Assembly (NCBI RefSeq): GCF_900188345.1
Contig: NZ_FZOD01000069.1
Location: 1-51,150 of the forward strand
DNA from: Streptosporangium subroseum
GTDB taxonomy: Bacteria; Actinomycetota; Actinomycetes; Streptosporangiales; Streptosporangiaceae
Length of the DNA stretch: 51,150 bases
Direction of reading: 5' to 3'
A program made the position numbers and the translations under genes. Below the pieces are notes generated by a model that was not told the origin of the DNA, searched no databases, and saw nothing but the letters and a program-made list of their open reading frames with translations. Numbering within the stretch: the stretch's first letter is position 1; every line of letters starts with the position of its first letter. Positions 31,419 through 40,907 of this stretch are shown here, piece after piece.

Positions 31419-32309
31419 ATGGACGCAGTCGATCGCCCGGCACGGCTAGCCGTCGGCGTGATTGGAGCGGGCAGGGTCGGTTCGGCACTCGGTGTCGCCC
31501 TCGCGAGAGCGGGACATCGGGTCGTCGCCGCGAGCGGAGTCTCCGACGCCTCCAGAGAGCGGGCCGCCGAGCGGCTCGGGGTTGTCACCAGCCGCCCCGA
31601 GGACGTGGTGGCCCAGTCGGACCTCGTCCTGTTGACGGTTCCCGACGACGCGCTGCCCGACCTGGTCGCGGGCCTGGTCGGCACGGGCGCCGACCTCCGG
31701 GGCAAACTGGTGGCCCACACCAGCGGCGCGTACGGCCTGGCGGTGCTGAATCCGGCGATCAAGGCCGGTGCGCTGCCCCTGGCGCTCCACCCGGTGATGA
31801 CCTTCACCGGCAGGGACGACGACCTTCGCCGCCTCACCGGCATCTCCTACGGGGTCACCGCGCCCGACCCGCTCCGCCCGGTGGCCGAGGCCCTGGTCAT
31901 CGAGATGGAGGGCGAGCCCGTCTGGATCGAGGACGAGAACAGGCCGCTCTACCACGCGGCACTCGCGGCGGCGGCGAACCACATGGTGACGCTCGTCGCG
32001 GAGTCCTCGGAGCTGTTGCGGAAGGTCGGCGTGGACCAGCCGGGCCGGATGCTCGGCCCGCTGCTCGGCGCGGCCCTGGAGAACGTGTTGCGGCTCGGCA
32101 TCGCCGGTCTGACGGGCCCGGTGGTACGCGGTGACGCCGCGACCGTCCGCAAGCACGTGGACGCGCTGATCCTGGCGGCACCCGAGGCGGCCGACGCCTA
32201 TGTCGCCCTCGCTAGGCTCACGGCGGACCGGGCGCTGGCGGCCGGGCTGCTCAAGCCCGAAGCCGCCGAGCGCCTTCTGGACGCGCTGGGAGGAAACGTA
32301 TGGACGTGA
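31419..32309 (+). CDS. Rossmann-like DUF2520 protein, candidate ketopantoate reductase
   Basis: A 296-residue oxidoreductase-like protein. The N-terminal NAD(P)-binding fold carries VGVIGAGRVGSALGVALA, and DLVLLTVPDDALPDLV and LVAHTSGAYGLAVL belong to the F420-oxidoreductase-like domain. The DUF2520 C-terminal helical domain contains YHAALAAAANHMVTLV. The 3' end overlaps panC by 10 bp. Genes of this type precede panC in many actinobacteria and have been proposed to act in pantoate synthesis as an unrelated counterpart of PanE; that is inference from linkage and fold. ATG at 31419 with AAGGA 9 bases upstream. Confidence 0.85.
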   Translation: MDAVDRPARLAVGVIGAGRVGSALGVALARAGHRVVAASGVSDASRERAAERLGVVTSRPEDVVAQSDLVLLTVPDDALPDLVAGLVGTGADLRGKLVAHTSGAYGLAVLNPAIKAGALPLALHPVMTFTGRDDDLRRLTGISYGVTAPDPLRPVAEALVIEMEGEPVWIEDENRPLYHAALAAAANHMVTLVAESSELLRKVGVDQPGRMLGPLLGAALENVLRLGIAGLTGPVVRGDAATVRKHVDALILAAPEAADAYVALARLTADRALAAGLLKPEAAERLLDALGGNVWT

Positions 32310-33157
32310 TCGTGGCGGGCGACCGCACCGAGCTGGTGAAGGCGCGCGAGGCAGTGGGGATCGGCGAGAAGGTCTCCTCGGGGAAGGCCACGCTGGCGCT
32401 GGTGCCGACCATGGGCGCGTTGCACGAGGGTCACCGTTCGCTCGTACGGCTGGCCCGCGAGAAGGCCGATCACGTCGCCGTGAGCATTTTTGTGAACCCG
32501 CTCCAGTTCGGCCCGACCGAGGACTTCTCCCGCTACCCCCGGACGTTCGACGCCGACCTGGAGATCTGCGCGGCCGAGGGCGTGAGCCTGGTCTTCGCTC
32601 CCGCCGCCGAGACCATGTACCTGCCGGACAGGCAGGTGGGCGTCTCCGCGGGAGGGATGGGCGCGATCGTCGAGGGGGCGTTCAGGCCGGGGCACCTCGA
32701 CGGTGTGCTGACCGTGGTGCTCAAGCTGTTCAACCTGGTCCAGCCGGATGTGGCGGTGTTCGGGCAGAAGGACGCCCAGCAGCTCGCGATGATCCGCCGG
32801 ATGGCGGTCGATCTCGACCTGCCGATCTCCATCGTCGGTGCGCCCACGATCCGGGAGGCGGACGGCCTGGCGCTGTCCAGCCGTAACCGCTACCTGTCCC
32901 CGAACGACCGGCGGGCGGCGCTGGCCCTGTCCCGGGCCCTGTTCGCGGGCGCGGAGCAGCGGACGCCGGGAGAGATCCGCCGGGTCGCGCACGCCGTGCT
33001 TGAGGGTGAGCCGTCACTCAACCTCGACTACCTGGTGCTGGTGAACCCGGCGACCTTCGCCGAGGTCGGCGAGAACCACGCGGGTGAGGCGATTCTCGCC
33101 GTGGCCGCGAAGGTGGGGTCCACCCGGTTGATCGACAACGTGATCGTCACCCTTTGA
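32300..33157 (+). CDS. panC: Pantothenate synthetase
   Basis: A 285-residue cytidylyltransferase-superfamily enzyme that joins pantoate and beta-alanine with ATP. The PTMGALHEGHRSLVR loop (HxGH), FVNPLQFGPTEDFSRYPR, VFGQKDAQQLAMIRRM and LALSSRNRYLS (KMSKS-like) are all present. The ATG at 32300 follows GGGAGGAAACGT, a strong ribosome site inside the upstream gene. With coaX downstream, two steps of the route to CoA lie in this locus. panB and panD are not in the window. Confidence 0.96.
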   Translation: MDVIVAGDRTELVKAREAVGIGEKVSSGKATLALVPTMGALHEGHRSLVRLAREKADHVAVSIFVNPLQFGPTEDFSRYPRTFDADLEICAAEGVSLVFAPAAETMYLPDRQVGVSAGGMGAIVEGAFRPGHLDGVLTVVLKLFNLVQPDVAVFGQKDAQQLAMIRRMAVDLDLPISIVGAPTIREADGLALSSRNRYLSPNDRRAALALSRALFAGAEQRTPGEIRRVAHAVLEGEPSLNLDYLVLVNPATFAEVGENHAGEAILAVAAKVGSTRLIDNVIVTL

Positions 33158-33661
33158 GGTCCCCCGGACCCTCCGACCTCTGACGGGGGCGAACCGAGAA
33201 CGCCCTGCCGGTCAGGCGGACTCGATCCGGTAAGCCCCGCCGGGTGAGCACCAAACACCCCCTGGGCCGTTGAGCCCCGGTCGAACGGACCCGCGCCCCC
33301 GGCCGGGAAGGGCGGTCCCAAGCGCTCTCTGAGGCTCCCGGACACCCCTGGCGGCCATCGCGCCCCCGTGGCTTCCTCGCTGGGGCATTCAAGGCGACCG
33401 GATACGACCTGCCTCGTGATCCGGTCGCCGCGTTCCCGTGGCTTCCTCGCTGGGGCATTCGAGGCGACCGGATACGACCTGCTTCGTGATCCGGTCGTCG
33501 CGCTCCGGTGGCTTCCGCGTTGGGGCATTCGAGGCGACCGGGTACGACCCGGCTGCCGAGCCCCGATGGCACACCCCGGGGAACAGCCGTCTCGACTCTC
33601 CCGTTATCGTCAGAGTGACGAAATGAACGGCCTCTTGATGACCCCTCGCGAGGAGGCGGCA
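33158..33661 (+). other. panC-nadB gap with 70-bp tandem repeats
   Basis: A 504-base gap that is mostly GC-rich and non-coding. Repeat copies begin at 33368, 33438 and 33508 (period 70). Before them (33158-33367) I see only short GC-rich inverted repeats. After them the sequence enters the nadB leader, with the ribosome site GAGGAGG at 33650-33656. The open frame through the repeats is in frame with nadB, but a 70-bp period shifts frame at each copy, so it is not a coding repeat. Confidence 0.55.
33368..33550. repeat. 70-bp tandem repeat, 2.6 copies
   Basis: Each unit begins GTGGCTTCCTCGCTGGGGCA and contains the inverted repeat GACCGGAT...ATCCGGTC with ACGA/TCGT inside, able to form a 12-bp stem with a one-base bulge. 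Copies start at 33368, 33438 and 33508; the third is degenerate and truncated near 33550. It lies upstream of nadB and could be a mosaic repeat or a small-RNA or terminator module. Confidence 0.85.
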
Positions 33662-36316
33662 ATGAGCATCCCGGCTATTCCCCAGAGGTTGACCGCTCCC
33701 GCTCCGGGCTGGACGGTCGAGGCGGACGTGGTCGTGGTGGGATCCGGCATAGCGGGGCTCACCCTGGCACTGCGGTACGCCGGTCTCGATCCCGGGGCGA
33801 AGGTCCTGGTCGTCACCAAGGACGTGCTGTCCTCGGGATCCACCCGCTGGGCGCAGGGCGGGATCGCCGCCGTGCTCGACCCGCGGGACACCCCCGCCGA
33901 GCACCTGTCCGACACGCTCATCGCGGGGGTGGGCCTCTGTGACGAGGAGGCCGTCCGGGTCCTGGTGACCGAGGGGCCGGGCGCGGTGCGCCGGCTGATC
34001 GCGGCGGGGGCCCGGTTCGACACCGACGACGCCGGAGAGCTCCAGCTCACCAGGGAGGGCGGCCATCGGCGCAACCGCATCGTGCACGCCGGCGGCGACG
34101 CCACCGGCGCCGAGGTGCAGAGGGCGCTCGTCCAGGCGGTCCAGGAGTCGGAGATCGAGGTGATCGAGCACGCGCTTGTGCTCGACCTGTTCAAGGACGC
34201 CGCCGGCCGGGCCGCCGGAGTGACCCTGCACGTCATGGGTGAGGGCGAACGTGACGGTGTGGGCGCGGTCAGGGCCGGGGCCGTGGTGCTGGCCACCGGT
34301 GGCATGGGCCAGGTCTACGCCGCCACCACCAACCCCCTCGTCTCCACCGGTGACGGCGTGGCGCTCGCACTGCGCGCGGGCGCCGTCGTGAGGGACGTGG
34401 AGTTCGTCCAGTTCCACCCGACCGTGCTCTGGCTCGGCGAGGACTCCACCGGCCAGCAGCCACTGATCTCCGAGGCGGTGCGGGGCGAGGGCGCGGTGCT
34501 GGCCGACGCCGAGGGCATCCGGTTCATGAAGGACGTCCACGAGCTCGCCGACCTCGCGCCCCGCGACGTCGTGGCCAAGGCGATCATGCGGCGGATGAGG
34601 GAGACCGGGGCCGACCACATGTATCTCGACGCCCGTCACTTCGGCGAGGAGAAGTGGCGCACCCGCTTCCCGACGATCTACTCCGTCTGCCTGGAGCACG
34701 GCATCGACCCGGTCACCCAGCTCATCCCGGTCGCCCCCGCCGCCCACTACGCCAGCGGCGGCGTCCGCGCCGACCTGCACGGCCGTACCAGCGTGCCCGG
34801 CCTGTACGCCTGCGGCGAGGTGGCCTGCACCGGCGTGCACGGCGCCAACCGGCTGGCCTCCAACTCCCTGCTCGAAGGCCTGGTCTTCGCCGAGCGGATC
34901 GCCGCCGACATCCACGCGGAGCGGCGGGCCGGATCCGGCAAGGTCGCGGAGGCCGTACGGCCCGCGCAGGGCGAGGCCGCGGGCGTCGCGCACCCCGTAC
35001 CGGACGGGGTCGCGGGCGTCGCGCACGCCGCGCAGGGTGAGGCGGAGGGCGTCGTACGGCCCGCGCTGGGTGAGCCGCCGACCGACGACCGCCCCACCAG
35101 CCTGATCGACCCCAGGGCCCGGACCAGGATTCAGGGACACATGAGCCGGGGGGCGAGCGTGCTGCGCAGCCAGGAGTCCCTGAGCGCGGTCGCCAAGGCA
35201 CTGCTGAGCGTCCGGTGGACCCCGGTGGCGGTCGAGCCGTGCACGGAGTCCTGGGAGACCACGAACCTGCTGACGGTCGCGTCCGTCCTGGTGGCCGCCG
35301 CGCGCAGTCGCCAGGAGACTCGCGGGTCGCACTGGCGCGAGGACTTCCCCGACCGAGACGATGCCCGGTGGCAGGGCCACCTCGACGTGACCCTTACAGG
35401 AGAGGGATTGACCATGAACTACCGTCCACACGCGAACGTCGCCATGCCCGCGCACACGATCGACGACCTCGTGGCGTCCGGGCTGGAGCCCGCCGAGGTG
35501 AGCGCCCTGATCGACATCGCGTTGCGGGAGGACCTGGGGGAGGCCGGCGACGTGACGAGCATCGCCACGATCCCCGCCGGTCAGGTCGCGACCGCCGACG
35601 TGGTGGCCCGGGCGGACGGGGTGATCGCGGGTCTCGCGGTCGCGGAGGCGGTGTTCGCGCGGCTCGGCGTGAGCCGTACCGAACGGCACGTCAAAGACGG
35701 CGAGCGGGTGAGCCGGGGAGACGTGCTGATGACCGTCACCGGCGCCACCCGGGACGTGCTGACCGCCGAGCGGACCGCACTCAACCTGCTCACGCACCTG
35801 TCCGGGATCGCCTCGCTGACCGGCAGGTGGGTCCGGGCGGTCGAGGGGACCGGAGCCCGCATCCGGGACAGCCGTAAAACCCTGCCCGGTCTGCGCGCGC
35901 TGGAGAAGTACGCCGTCCGCGCGGGCGGTGGCGTCAACCATCGGATGTCCCTTTCGGATGCCGCGCTGATCAAGGACAATCACGTGGTGGCCTCCGGCGG
36001 GGTGGCCGAGGCGTTCCGGGCGGTCCGGAACTCCTACCCGGGCCTGCCGATCGAGGTCGAGGTCGACCGGATCGACCAGATCGAGCCGGTGCTGGCCGAG
36101 GGAGCGGAGGAGATCCTGTTGGACAATTTCACCGTTGATCAGCTGGCGGAGGCCGTACGACTGGTGGACGGCAGGGCGCGCCTGGAGTCCAGCGGAGGGT
36201 TGACCCTGGAGTCTGCTCGTGACGTGGCCGAAACAGGTGTTGACTACCTTGCCGTGGGCGCGCTCACGCATTCGGCTCCGGCTCTGGACATCGCCTTGGA
36301 CCTTCGGGGGAATTGA
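33662..36316 (+). CDS. nadB-nadC: Fused L-aspartate oxidase and nicotinate-nucleotide pyrophosphorylase
   Basis: One open frame of 884 residues. Residues about 1-580 are NadB (FAD site VVVVGSGIAGLTLAL, SSGSTRWAQGGIAA, GVHGANRLASNSLLEGLVF), which oxidises aspartate to iminoaspartate. Residues about 585-884 are NadC (TAERTALNLLTHLSGIA, DSRKTLPGLRALEKYAV, LESSGGLTLESA), which makes nicotinate mononucleotide from quinolinate and PRPP. No stop separates them. An internal ribosome site, GGAGAGG, lies 8 bases before an ATG at 35414 (MNYRPHANVAMP), so free NadC may also be made. NadB carries a 50-residue low-complexity insert (about 426-475). NadA is absent. The start ATG at 33662 follows GAGGAGG. 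Confidence 0.88.
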   Translation: MSIPAIPQRLTAPAPGWTVEADVVVVGSGIAGLTLALRYAGLDPGAKVLVVTKDVLSSGSTRWAQGGIAAVLDPRDTPAEHLSDTLIAGVGLCDEEAVRVLVTEGPGAVRRLIAAGARFDTDDAGELQLTREGGHRRNRIVHAGGDATGAEVQRALVQAVQESEIEVIEHALVLDLFKDAAGRAAGVTLHVMGEGERDGVGAVRAGAVVLATGGMGQVYAATTNPLVSTGDGVALALRAGAVVRDVEFVQFHPTVLWLGEDSTGQQPLISEAVRGEGAVLADAEGIRFMKDVHELADLAPRDVVAKAIMRRMRETGADHMYLDARHFGEEKWRTRFPTIYSVCLEHGIDPVTQLIPVAPAAHYASGGVRADLHGRTSVPGLYACGEVACTGVHGANRLASNSLLEGLVFAERIAADIHAERRAGSGKVAEAVRPAQGEAAGVAHPVPDGVAGVAHAAQGEAEGVVRPALGEPPTDDRPTSLIDPRARTRIQGHMSRGASVLRSQESLSAVAKALLSVRWTPVAVEPCTESWETTNLLTVASVLVAAARSRQETRGSHWREDFPDRDDARWQGHLDVTLTGEGLTMNYRPHANVAMPAHTIDDLVASGLEPAEVSALIDIALREDLGEAGDVTSIATIPAGQVATADVVARADGVIAGLAVAEAVFARLGVSRTERHVKDGERVSRGDVLMTVTGATRDVLTAERTALNLLTHLSGIASLTGRWVRAVEGTGARIRDSRKTLPGLRALEKYAVRAGGGVNHRMSLSDAALIKDNHVVASGGVAEAFRAVRNSYPGLPIEVEVDRIDQIEPVLAEGAEEILLDNFTVDQLAEAVRLVDGRARLESSGGLTLESARDVAETGVDYLAVGALTHSAPALDIALDLRGN
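34936..35090. repeat. Degenerate in-frame repeats inside nadB
   Basis: The segment repeats GTACGGCCCGCGCAGGGCGA-like and GTCGCGGGCGTCGCGCAC-like units and encodes RPAQGEAAGVAHPVP, DGVAGVAHAAQGEAEG and RPALGEPP. It lies between the FAD-binding part and the C-terminal helical domain of NadB, where the family normally has a short linker. Confidence 0.7.
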
Positions 36317-37098
36317 TGCTGCTTGCCATTGATGTCGGCAACACCCATACCGTTCTCGGCCTTTTCGAGGGCGAGGACGTGATCGAGCACTGGCGGATCG
36401 CCACGGACGCCCGGCGCACGGCCGACGAGATCGCCGTCGTGCTCCAGGGGCTGCTGGGACAGTCGCCGCTGCTCAAGGGTGCCGACGTCGACGGCATCGC
36501 GCTCTGTTCCACGGTGCCGTCGGTGCTCAACGAGATGCGCGAGATGTGCCGCCGCTACTACGGCGACGTGACCGCGGTGATCGTCGAGCCCGGCGTCCGC
36601 ACCGGCGTGCCGGTGCGGATGGACAACCCGAAAGAGGTCGGCAGCGACCGGATCGTCAACGCGCTGGCGGCCATCCAGCTGTACGGCGGGCCATGCATCA
36701 TCGTCGACTTCGGGACCGCGACCTCCTTCGACGCGGTCTCGGCCAAGGGCGAGTACATCGGTGCGGTGACCGCCCCGGGCATCGAGATCTCGGTGGACGC
36801 GCTGGCGGCGGCGGGGGCGCAGCTGCACAAGGTGGAGTTGATCCGTCCCCGGTCCGTGATCGGCAAGAACACGGTCGAGGCGCTCCAGTCGGGCATCATC
36901 TACGGTTTCGCCGGTCAGGTGGACGGGATCGTCGAGCGGATGGTGGCCGAGCTGGCCGACGACCCCGACGACGTCACCGTGGTGGCCACCGGCAGCGCGG
37001 CACCGCTCGTGGTCAGCGAGGCGCGCTCGATCGACATGCACGAGCCCTGGCTCACGCTCATCGGCCTCCGGCTGATCTACCACCGCAACACCGCTTGA
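36316..37098 (+). CDS. coaX: Type III pantothenate kinase
   Basis: A 260-residue enzyme of the ASKHA fold that phosphorylates pantothenate, the first step of CoA synthesis. The N-terminal phosphate motif LAIDVGNTHTVLGLFEG, the DFGTATSFDAVS loop and GVRTGVPVRMDNPKEVGSDR are type III signatures. The ATG at 36316 shares one base with the nadBC stop (TGATG), implying coupled translation; a TTG at 36313 is a minor alternative. It ends the panC-nadBC-coaX run and is followed at once by a perfect palindrome. Confidence 0.95.
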   Translation: MLLAIDVGNTHTVLGLFEGEDVIEHWRIATDARRTADEIAVVLQGLLGQSPLLKGADVDGIALCSTVPSVLNEMREMCRRYYGDVTAVIVEPGVRTGVPVRMDNPKEVGSDRIVNALAAIQLYGGPCIIVDFGTATSFDAVSAKGEYIGAVTAPGIEISVDALAAAGAQLHKVELIRPRSVIGKNTVEALQSGIIYGFAGQVDGIVERMVAELADDPDDVTVVATGSAAPLVVSEARSIDMHEPWLTLIGLRLIYHRNTA

Positions 37099-37105
37099 CG
37101 TCCTC

Positions 37106-37153
37106 CCCGGCTTTGAAAACCGGGGATTCCAGCACCCGGTTTTCAAAGCCGGG
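37106..37153 (+). terminator. 19-bp perfect inverted repeat after coaX
   Basis: CCCGGCTTTGAAAACCGGG (37106-37124) and its exact complement at 37135-37153 flank a 10-nt loop. The left arm can also fold on itself (CCCCGG with CCGGGG, 37105-37125). It begins 8 bases after the coaX stop, so it is well placed as a terminator. The flanking words GACGTCCTCCCC and GGGGATTCC resemble the end hairpins of IS200/IS605-type elements. Confidence 0.7.
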
Positions 37154-37347
37154 TCTGTCGGTTCGCGGTTCACCGGCCCGGGCAACCCCGAAGCCTCCCC
37201 GCGCAGACACGGCACGCCCTGCCGTGTTCAAACACGTCCCGCTTGGCTATCGCGGAACACCCCGACTCTACTGAGCCCGACCCACACACCACGAGAAAAC
37301 ACAAAGGTGCTTACTCCCTGCCCTGAAAGAAGGGGTATCTGCCCTAG
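37154..37347. mobile_element. Palindrome-rich segment, possible IS200/IS605-type remnant without genes
   Basis: Besides the hairpin at 37106-37153 the gap contains ACACGGC/GCCGTGT (37207-37227), the 14-base palindrome CGTGTTCAAACACG (37223-37236) and a weaker hairpin near 37318-37340 (CCCTGCCCTGAAAGAAGGGG). No tnpA or tnpB frame is present. The arrangement of end-like hairpins about 200 bases apart fits a gene-less derivative or an RNA-encoding leftover of such an element. This is pattern similarity from memory; a structured 5' leader of lysS is the alternative. Confidence 0.3.
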
Positions 37348-37425
37348 ATGTCCGGTGAGAAGGCTTCCCCGCCGCCGCAGGGCGATGGGTTCCTGCGGTT
37401 CGCCACATCGGTACCCTTTGGAACT

Positions 37426-38928
37426 GTGACCGATGAAGTGACGAACCCAGCCGAGGATCTGCCCGAGCAGATGCGCGTGCGCCGGGAGAAGCTCGACCGC
37501 CTCCGCTCAGAGGGCGTCGACCCCTACCCGGTGAATTTCCCGCGCACCGCGACCAACAGCGAGATCCGCCAGAAATATGCCGATCTCGCCGTTGACACCG
37601 CGACCGGCGACAAAGTGGGCGTCACGGGGCGCGTGATGCTGTCCAGGACCGGGGGCAAGCTCTGCTTCGCCACGATCCGCGACGGCTCCGGCGACCTCCA
37701 GGTCATGATCTCCCTGGACCGGGTGGGCGAGGAGTCCCTGGCCGCCTGGAAGCGCGACGTCGACCTCGGCGACCACGTGGGCATCGAGGGCGAGGTCATC
37801 ACCTCCCGCAGGGGCGAGCTGTCCATCCTCGCCGATCGCTGGGTGATCACCTCCAAGTGCCTGCGACCGTTGCCGGAGAAGCACGCCGGGCTCACCGACC
37901 CCGAGGCGCGGGTCCGCCAGCGCTACGTCGACCTCATCGTCAACGACGAGGCCCGGAAGATGGCCTACACCCGTAGCGCCGTCGTGCGGGCGATGCGCGA
38001 CTTCTGGCACGGCGAGGGCTACCTCGAGGTCGAGACGCCGATGCTCCAGCCGATCCACGGCGGTGCCACGGCCCGGCCGTTCAAGACCCACATCAACGCC
38101 TACAACATGGAGCTCTACCTTCGCATCGCGATCGAGCTCTACCTCAAGCGGCTCGTGGTGGGCGGCATCGAGAAGGTCTTCGAGGTCAGCCGCAACTTCC
38201 GCAACGAGGGCGCTGACTCCACCCACAACCCCGAGTTCACGATGCTTGAGGCTTACGGGACGTACCTCGACTACAACGACATGGCAGACCTGACCCAGCG
38301 GATGATCCAGAGCGCGGTCGTGGCGGCGCTCGGGCACTCCGTGGTGACCTACCAGGACCAGGAGATCGACCTGGGCCTGGAGGAGTGGCCGCGGATCACC
38401 CTTTACGGGGCGGTCTCGGACGCGCTGGGCGAGGAGGTCACGACCGAGACGCCGCTGGAGCGGGTCCGGCAGTACGCGGACAAGCACGAGATCCACTGGG
38501 ACGCCAAGTGGGGACAGGGCAAGCTCGTCCAGGAAATCTTCGAGGCGCTCGTCGAGCACACGCTCATCCAGCCCACGTTTGTCATGGACTACCCGCTGGA
38601 GACCTCCCCGCTGGCCCGCCAGCACCGTGACAACCCGCTCCTCACGGAGAAGTGGGACCTGATCGGCTTCGGCACCGAGCTCGGCACCGCCTTCTCGGAG
38701 CTGGTCGACCCGGTCGAGCAGCGCCGCCGTCTTACCGAGCAGTCCCTGCTCGCCGCGGGCGGCGACCCCGAGGCCATGCAGCTTGACGAGGACTTCCTCA
38801 CCGCCCTGGAATATGCGATGCCGCCCACGGGCGGCATGGGGCTCGGCGTGGATCGCCTTGTCATGGCCTTCACCGGCAAGAACATCCGCGAGACCATCCT
38901 GTTCCCGCTGGTCAAGCCGGCGAGCTAG
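37426..38928 (+). CDS. lysS: Lysyl-tRNA synthetase, class II
   Basis: About 500 residues. The N-terminal OB fold that binds the anticodon is seen in KVGVTGRVMLSRTGGKLCFATIRD. Class II motif 2 is in FEVSRNFRNEGADSTHNPEFTMLE and motif 3 in GMGLGVDRLVMAFTGK. It charges tRNA-Lys. Two starts are possible: a GTG at 37426 (MTDEVTNPAEDLPEQ), preferred because the preceding residues look unlike the family and a TACCCT -10-like box lies just upstream, and an ATG at 37348 adding 26 residues. The gene stands between the palindrome-rich gap and a convergent P450. Confidence 0.94.
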   Translation: MTDEVTNPAEDLPEQMRVRREKLDRLRSEGVDPYPVNFPRTATNSEIRQKYADLAVDTATGDKVGVTGRVMLSRTGGKLCFATIRDGSGDLQVMISLDRVGEESLAAWKRDVDLGDHVGIEGEVITSRRGELSILADRWVITSKCLRPLPEKHAGLTDPEARVRQRYVDLIVNDEARKMAYTRSAVVRAMRDFWHGEGYLEVETPMLQPIHGGATARPFKTHINAYNMELYLRIAIELYLKRLVVGGIEKVFEVSRNFRNEGADSTHNPEFTMLEAYGTYLDYNDMADLTQRMIQSAVVAALGHSVVTYQDQEIDLGLEEWPRITLYGAVSDALGEEVTTETPLERVRQYADKHEIHWDAKWGQGKLVQEIFEALVEHTLIQPTFVMDYPLETSPLARQHRDNPLLTEKWDLIGFGTELGTAFSELVDPVEQRRRLTEQSLLAAGGDPEAMQLDEDFLTALEYAMPPTGGMGLGVDRLVMAFTGKNIRETILFPLVKPAS

Positions 38929-39061
38929 CCCGATGGGCAGCGCTGTTTCATGCGTGGGCCGATTCCCGCCGGTCAAGCCGGCGGGTTGAGGCCGGCGGGC
39001 AGCGCTGCCTCCCGCGTAGGCCGATGGACCAAGCCTGAGGGGCGGCGCCGCCTCCCGTCGG
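38929..39061. repeat. Terminator hairpin and degenerate repeats between lysS and P450
   Basis: CCCGCCGG (38965-38972) and CCGGCGGG (38978-38985) form an 8-bp stem with a 5-nt loop, a likely terminator for lysS. Around it GGGCAGCGCTG...CCCGCGTAGGCCGAT recurs in degenerate form about every 55-60 bases, and GGTCAAGCCGGCGGG/GGTCAGGCCGGCGGG recurs near 39060. The array runs into the 3' end of the convergent P450 gene. Confidence 0.6.
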
Positions 39062-40246
<1,185 letters not shown>

Positions 40247-40262
40247 GGACGGTCTCCGGATC

Positions 40263-40745
40263 TTATGGGCGCGGTACGCGGAAACCAGGCGGGCGACCGC
40301 CGTACGGGAAGTCCGTCGACGGACGGTCAATCGATCGAGCAATTCCGACCGAGCCAGGACGCAGCGTAGAAAGTCCATTTTGGGTGGGCTCTATATGACA
40401 TAGGACTCCATGCGAGGATCGGCCGCGCCGACTGGCTGCGGGCCGAATGCCGTGGAGAGCGTCCCTTCCTCTTTCCCATCGCAGGGCGATCCCCTCGGTG
40501 TTGTCAAGGCGATGAGCCGCATCATTGCCGAGGCATGTCAGGGCGAAGAGTGCCGGGAAATGATCATTTTTCCCGAGAAAAGGCGAGAAAACGGCGTCGG
40601 CCGTATGGCCCGCTCCGAAGGCGATCTCATCGGCCGTGGCGTCAGCGAAACCTTGTTCTGCAAGGACTTCGATTGCCGCAGTCAGCGACCGCTTGTGGGT
40701 GCCTGCCTTGACTCGGTCGTGACTTGACCACAAAGGCGCCGACAT
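40263..40745 (-). pseudogene. Remnant of a TetR-family regulator
   Basis: The first about 60 of 160 residues match the TetR DNA-binding domain: KRSLTAAIEVLAEQGFADATADEIAFGAG followed by a degraded helix-turn-helix (HTADAVFSPFLGKNDHFPALFAL). After that the sequence loses all TetR character and becomes Arg/Pro/Ser-rich up to the stop 16 bases before the P450 start. The ligand-binding domain is therefore missing or destroyed. It could still make a short DNA-binding protein, but the disturbed recognition helix argues against it. Confidence 0.6.
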
Positions 40746-40780
40746 ATCATGAGTACTTCATGTAACGAGTACTATGTCAA
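40741..40780. promoter_or_regulatory. Operator-like repeats at the TetR remnant promoter
   Basis: GAGTACT occurs twice, at 40751-40757 and 40767-40773, 16 bases apart, and the pair is flanked by GACATA (40741-40746) and TATGTC (40773-40778). On the minus strand TTGACA (complement of 40775-40780) is a good -35 box for the remnant gene. A related motif, GAGTCCTATGTCATATAG, lies on the minus strand near 40391-40408, upstream of the P450. These look like binding sites of the lost regulator. Confidence 0.45.
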
Positions 40781-40907
40781 TAGCGGCCAACCTCTCTGGA
40801 GAGCGGAACTTGACGACCTTTGAACAAGGCGTTTACCGTTCCTGGCGGACGGTATTGATTTCTGGCGCGTTCACGCCTGGTTACCTATGAGGGGGGAGTG
40901 ATTCTAG

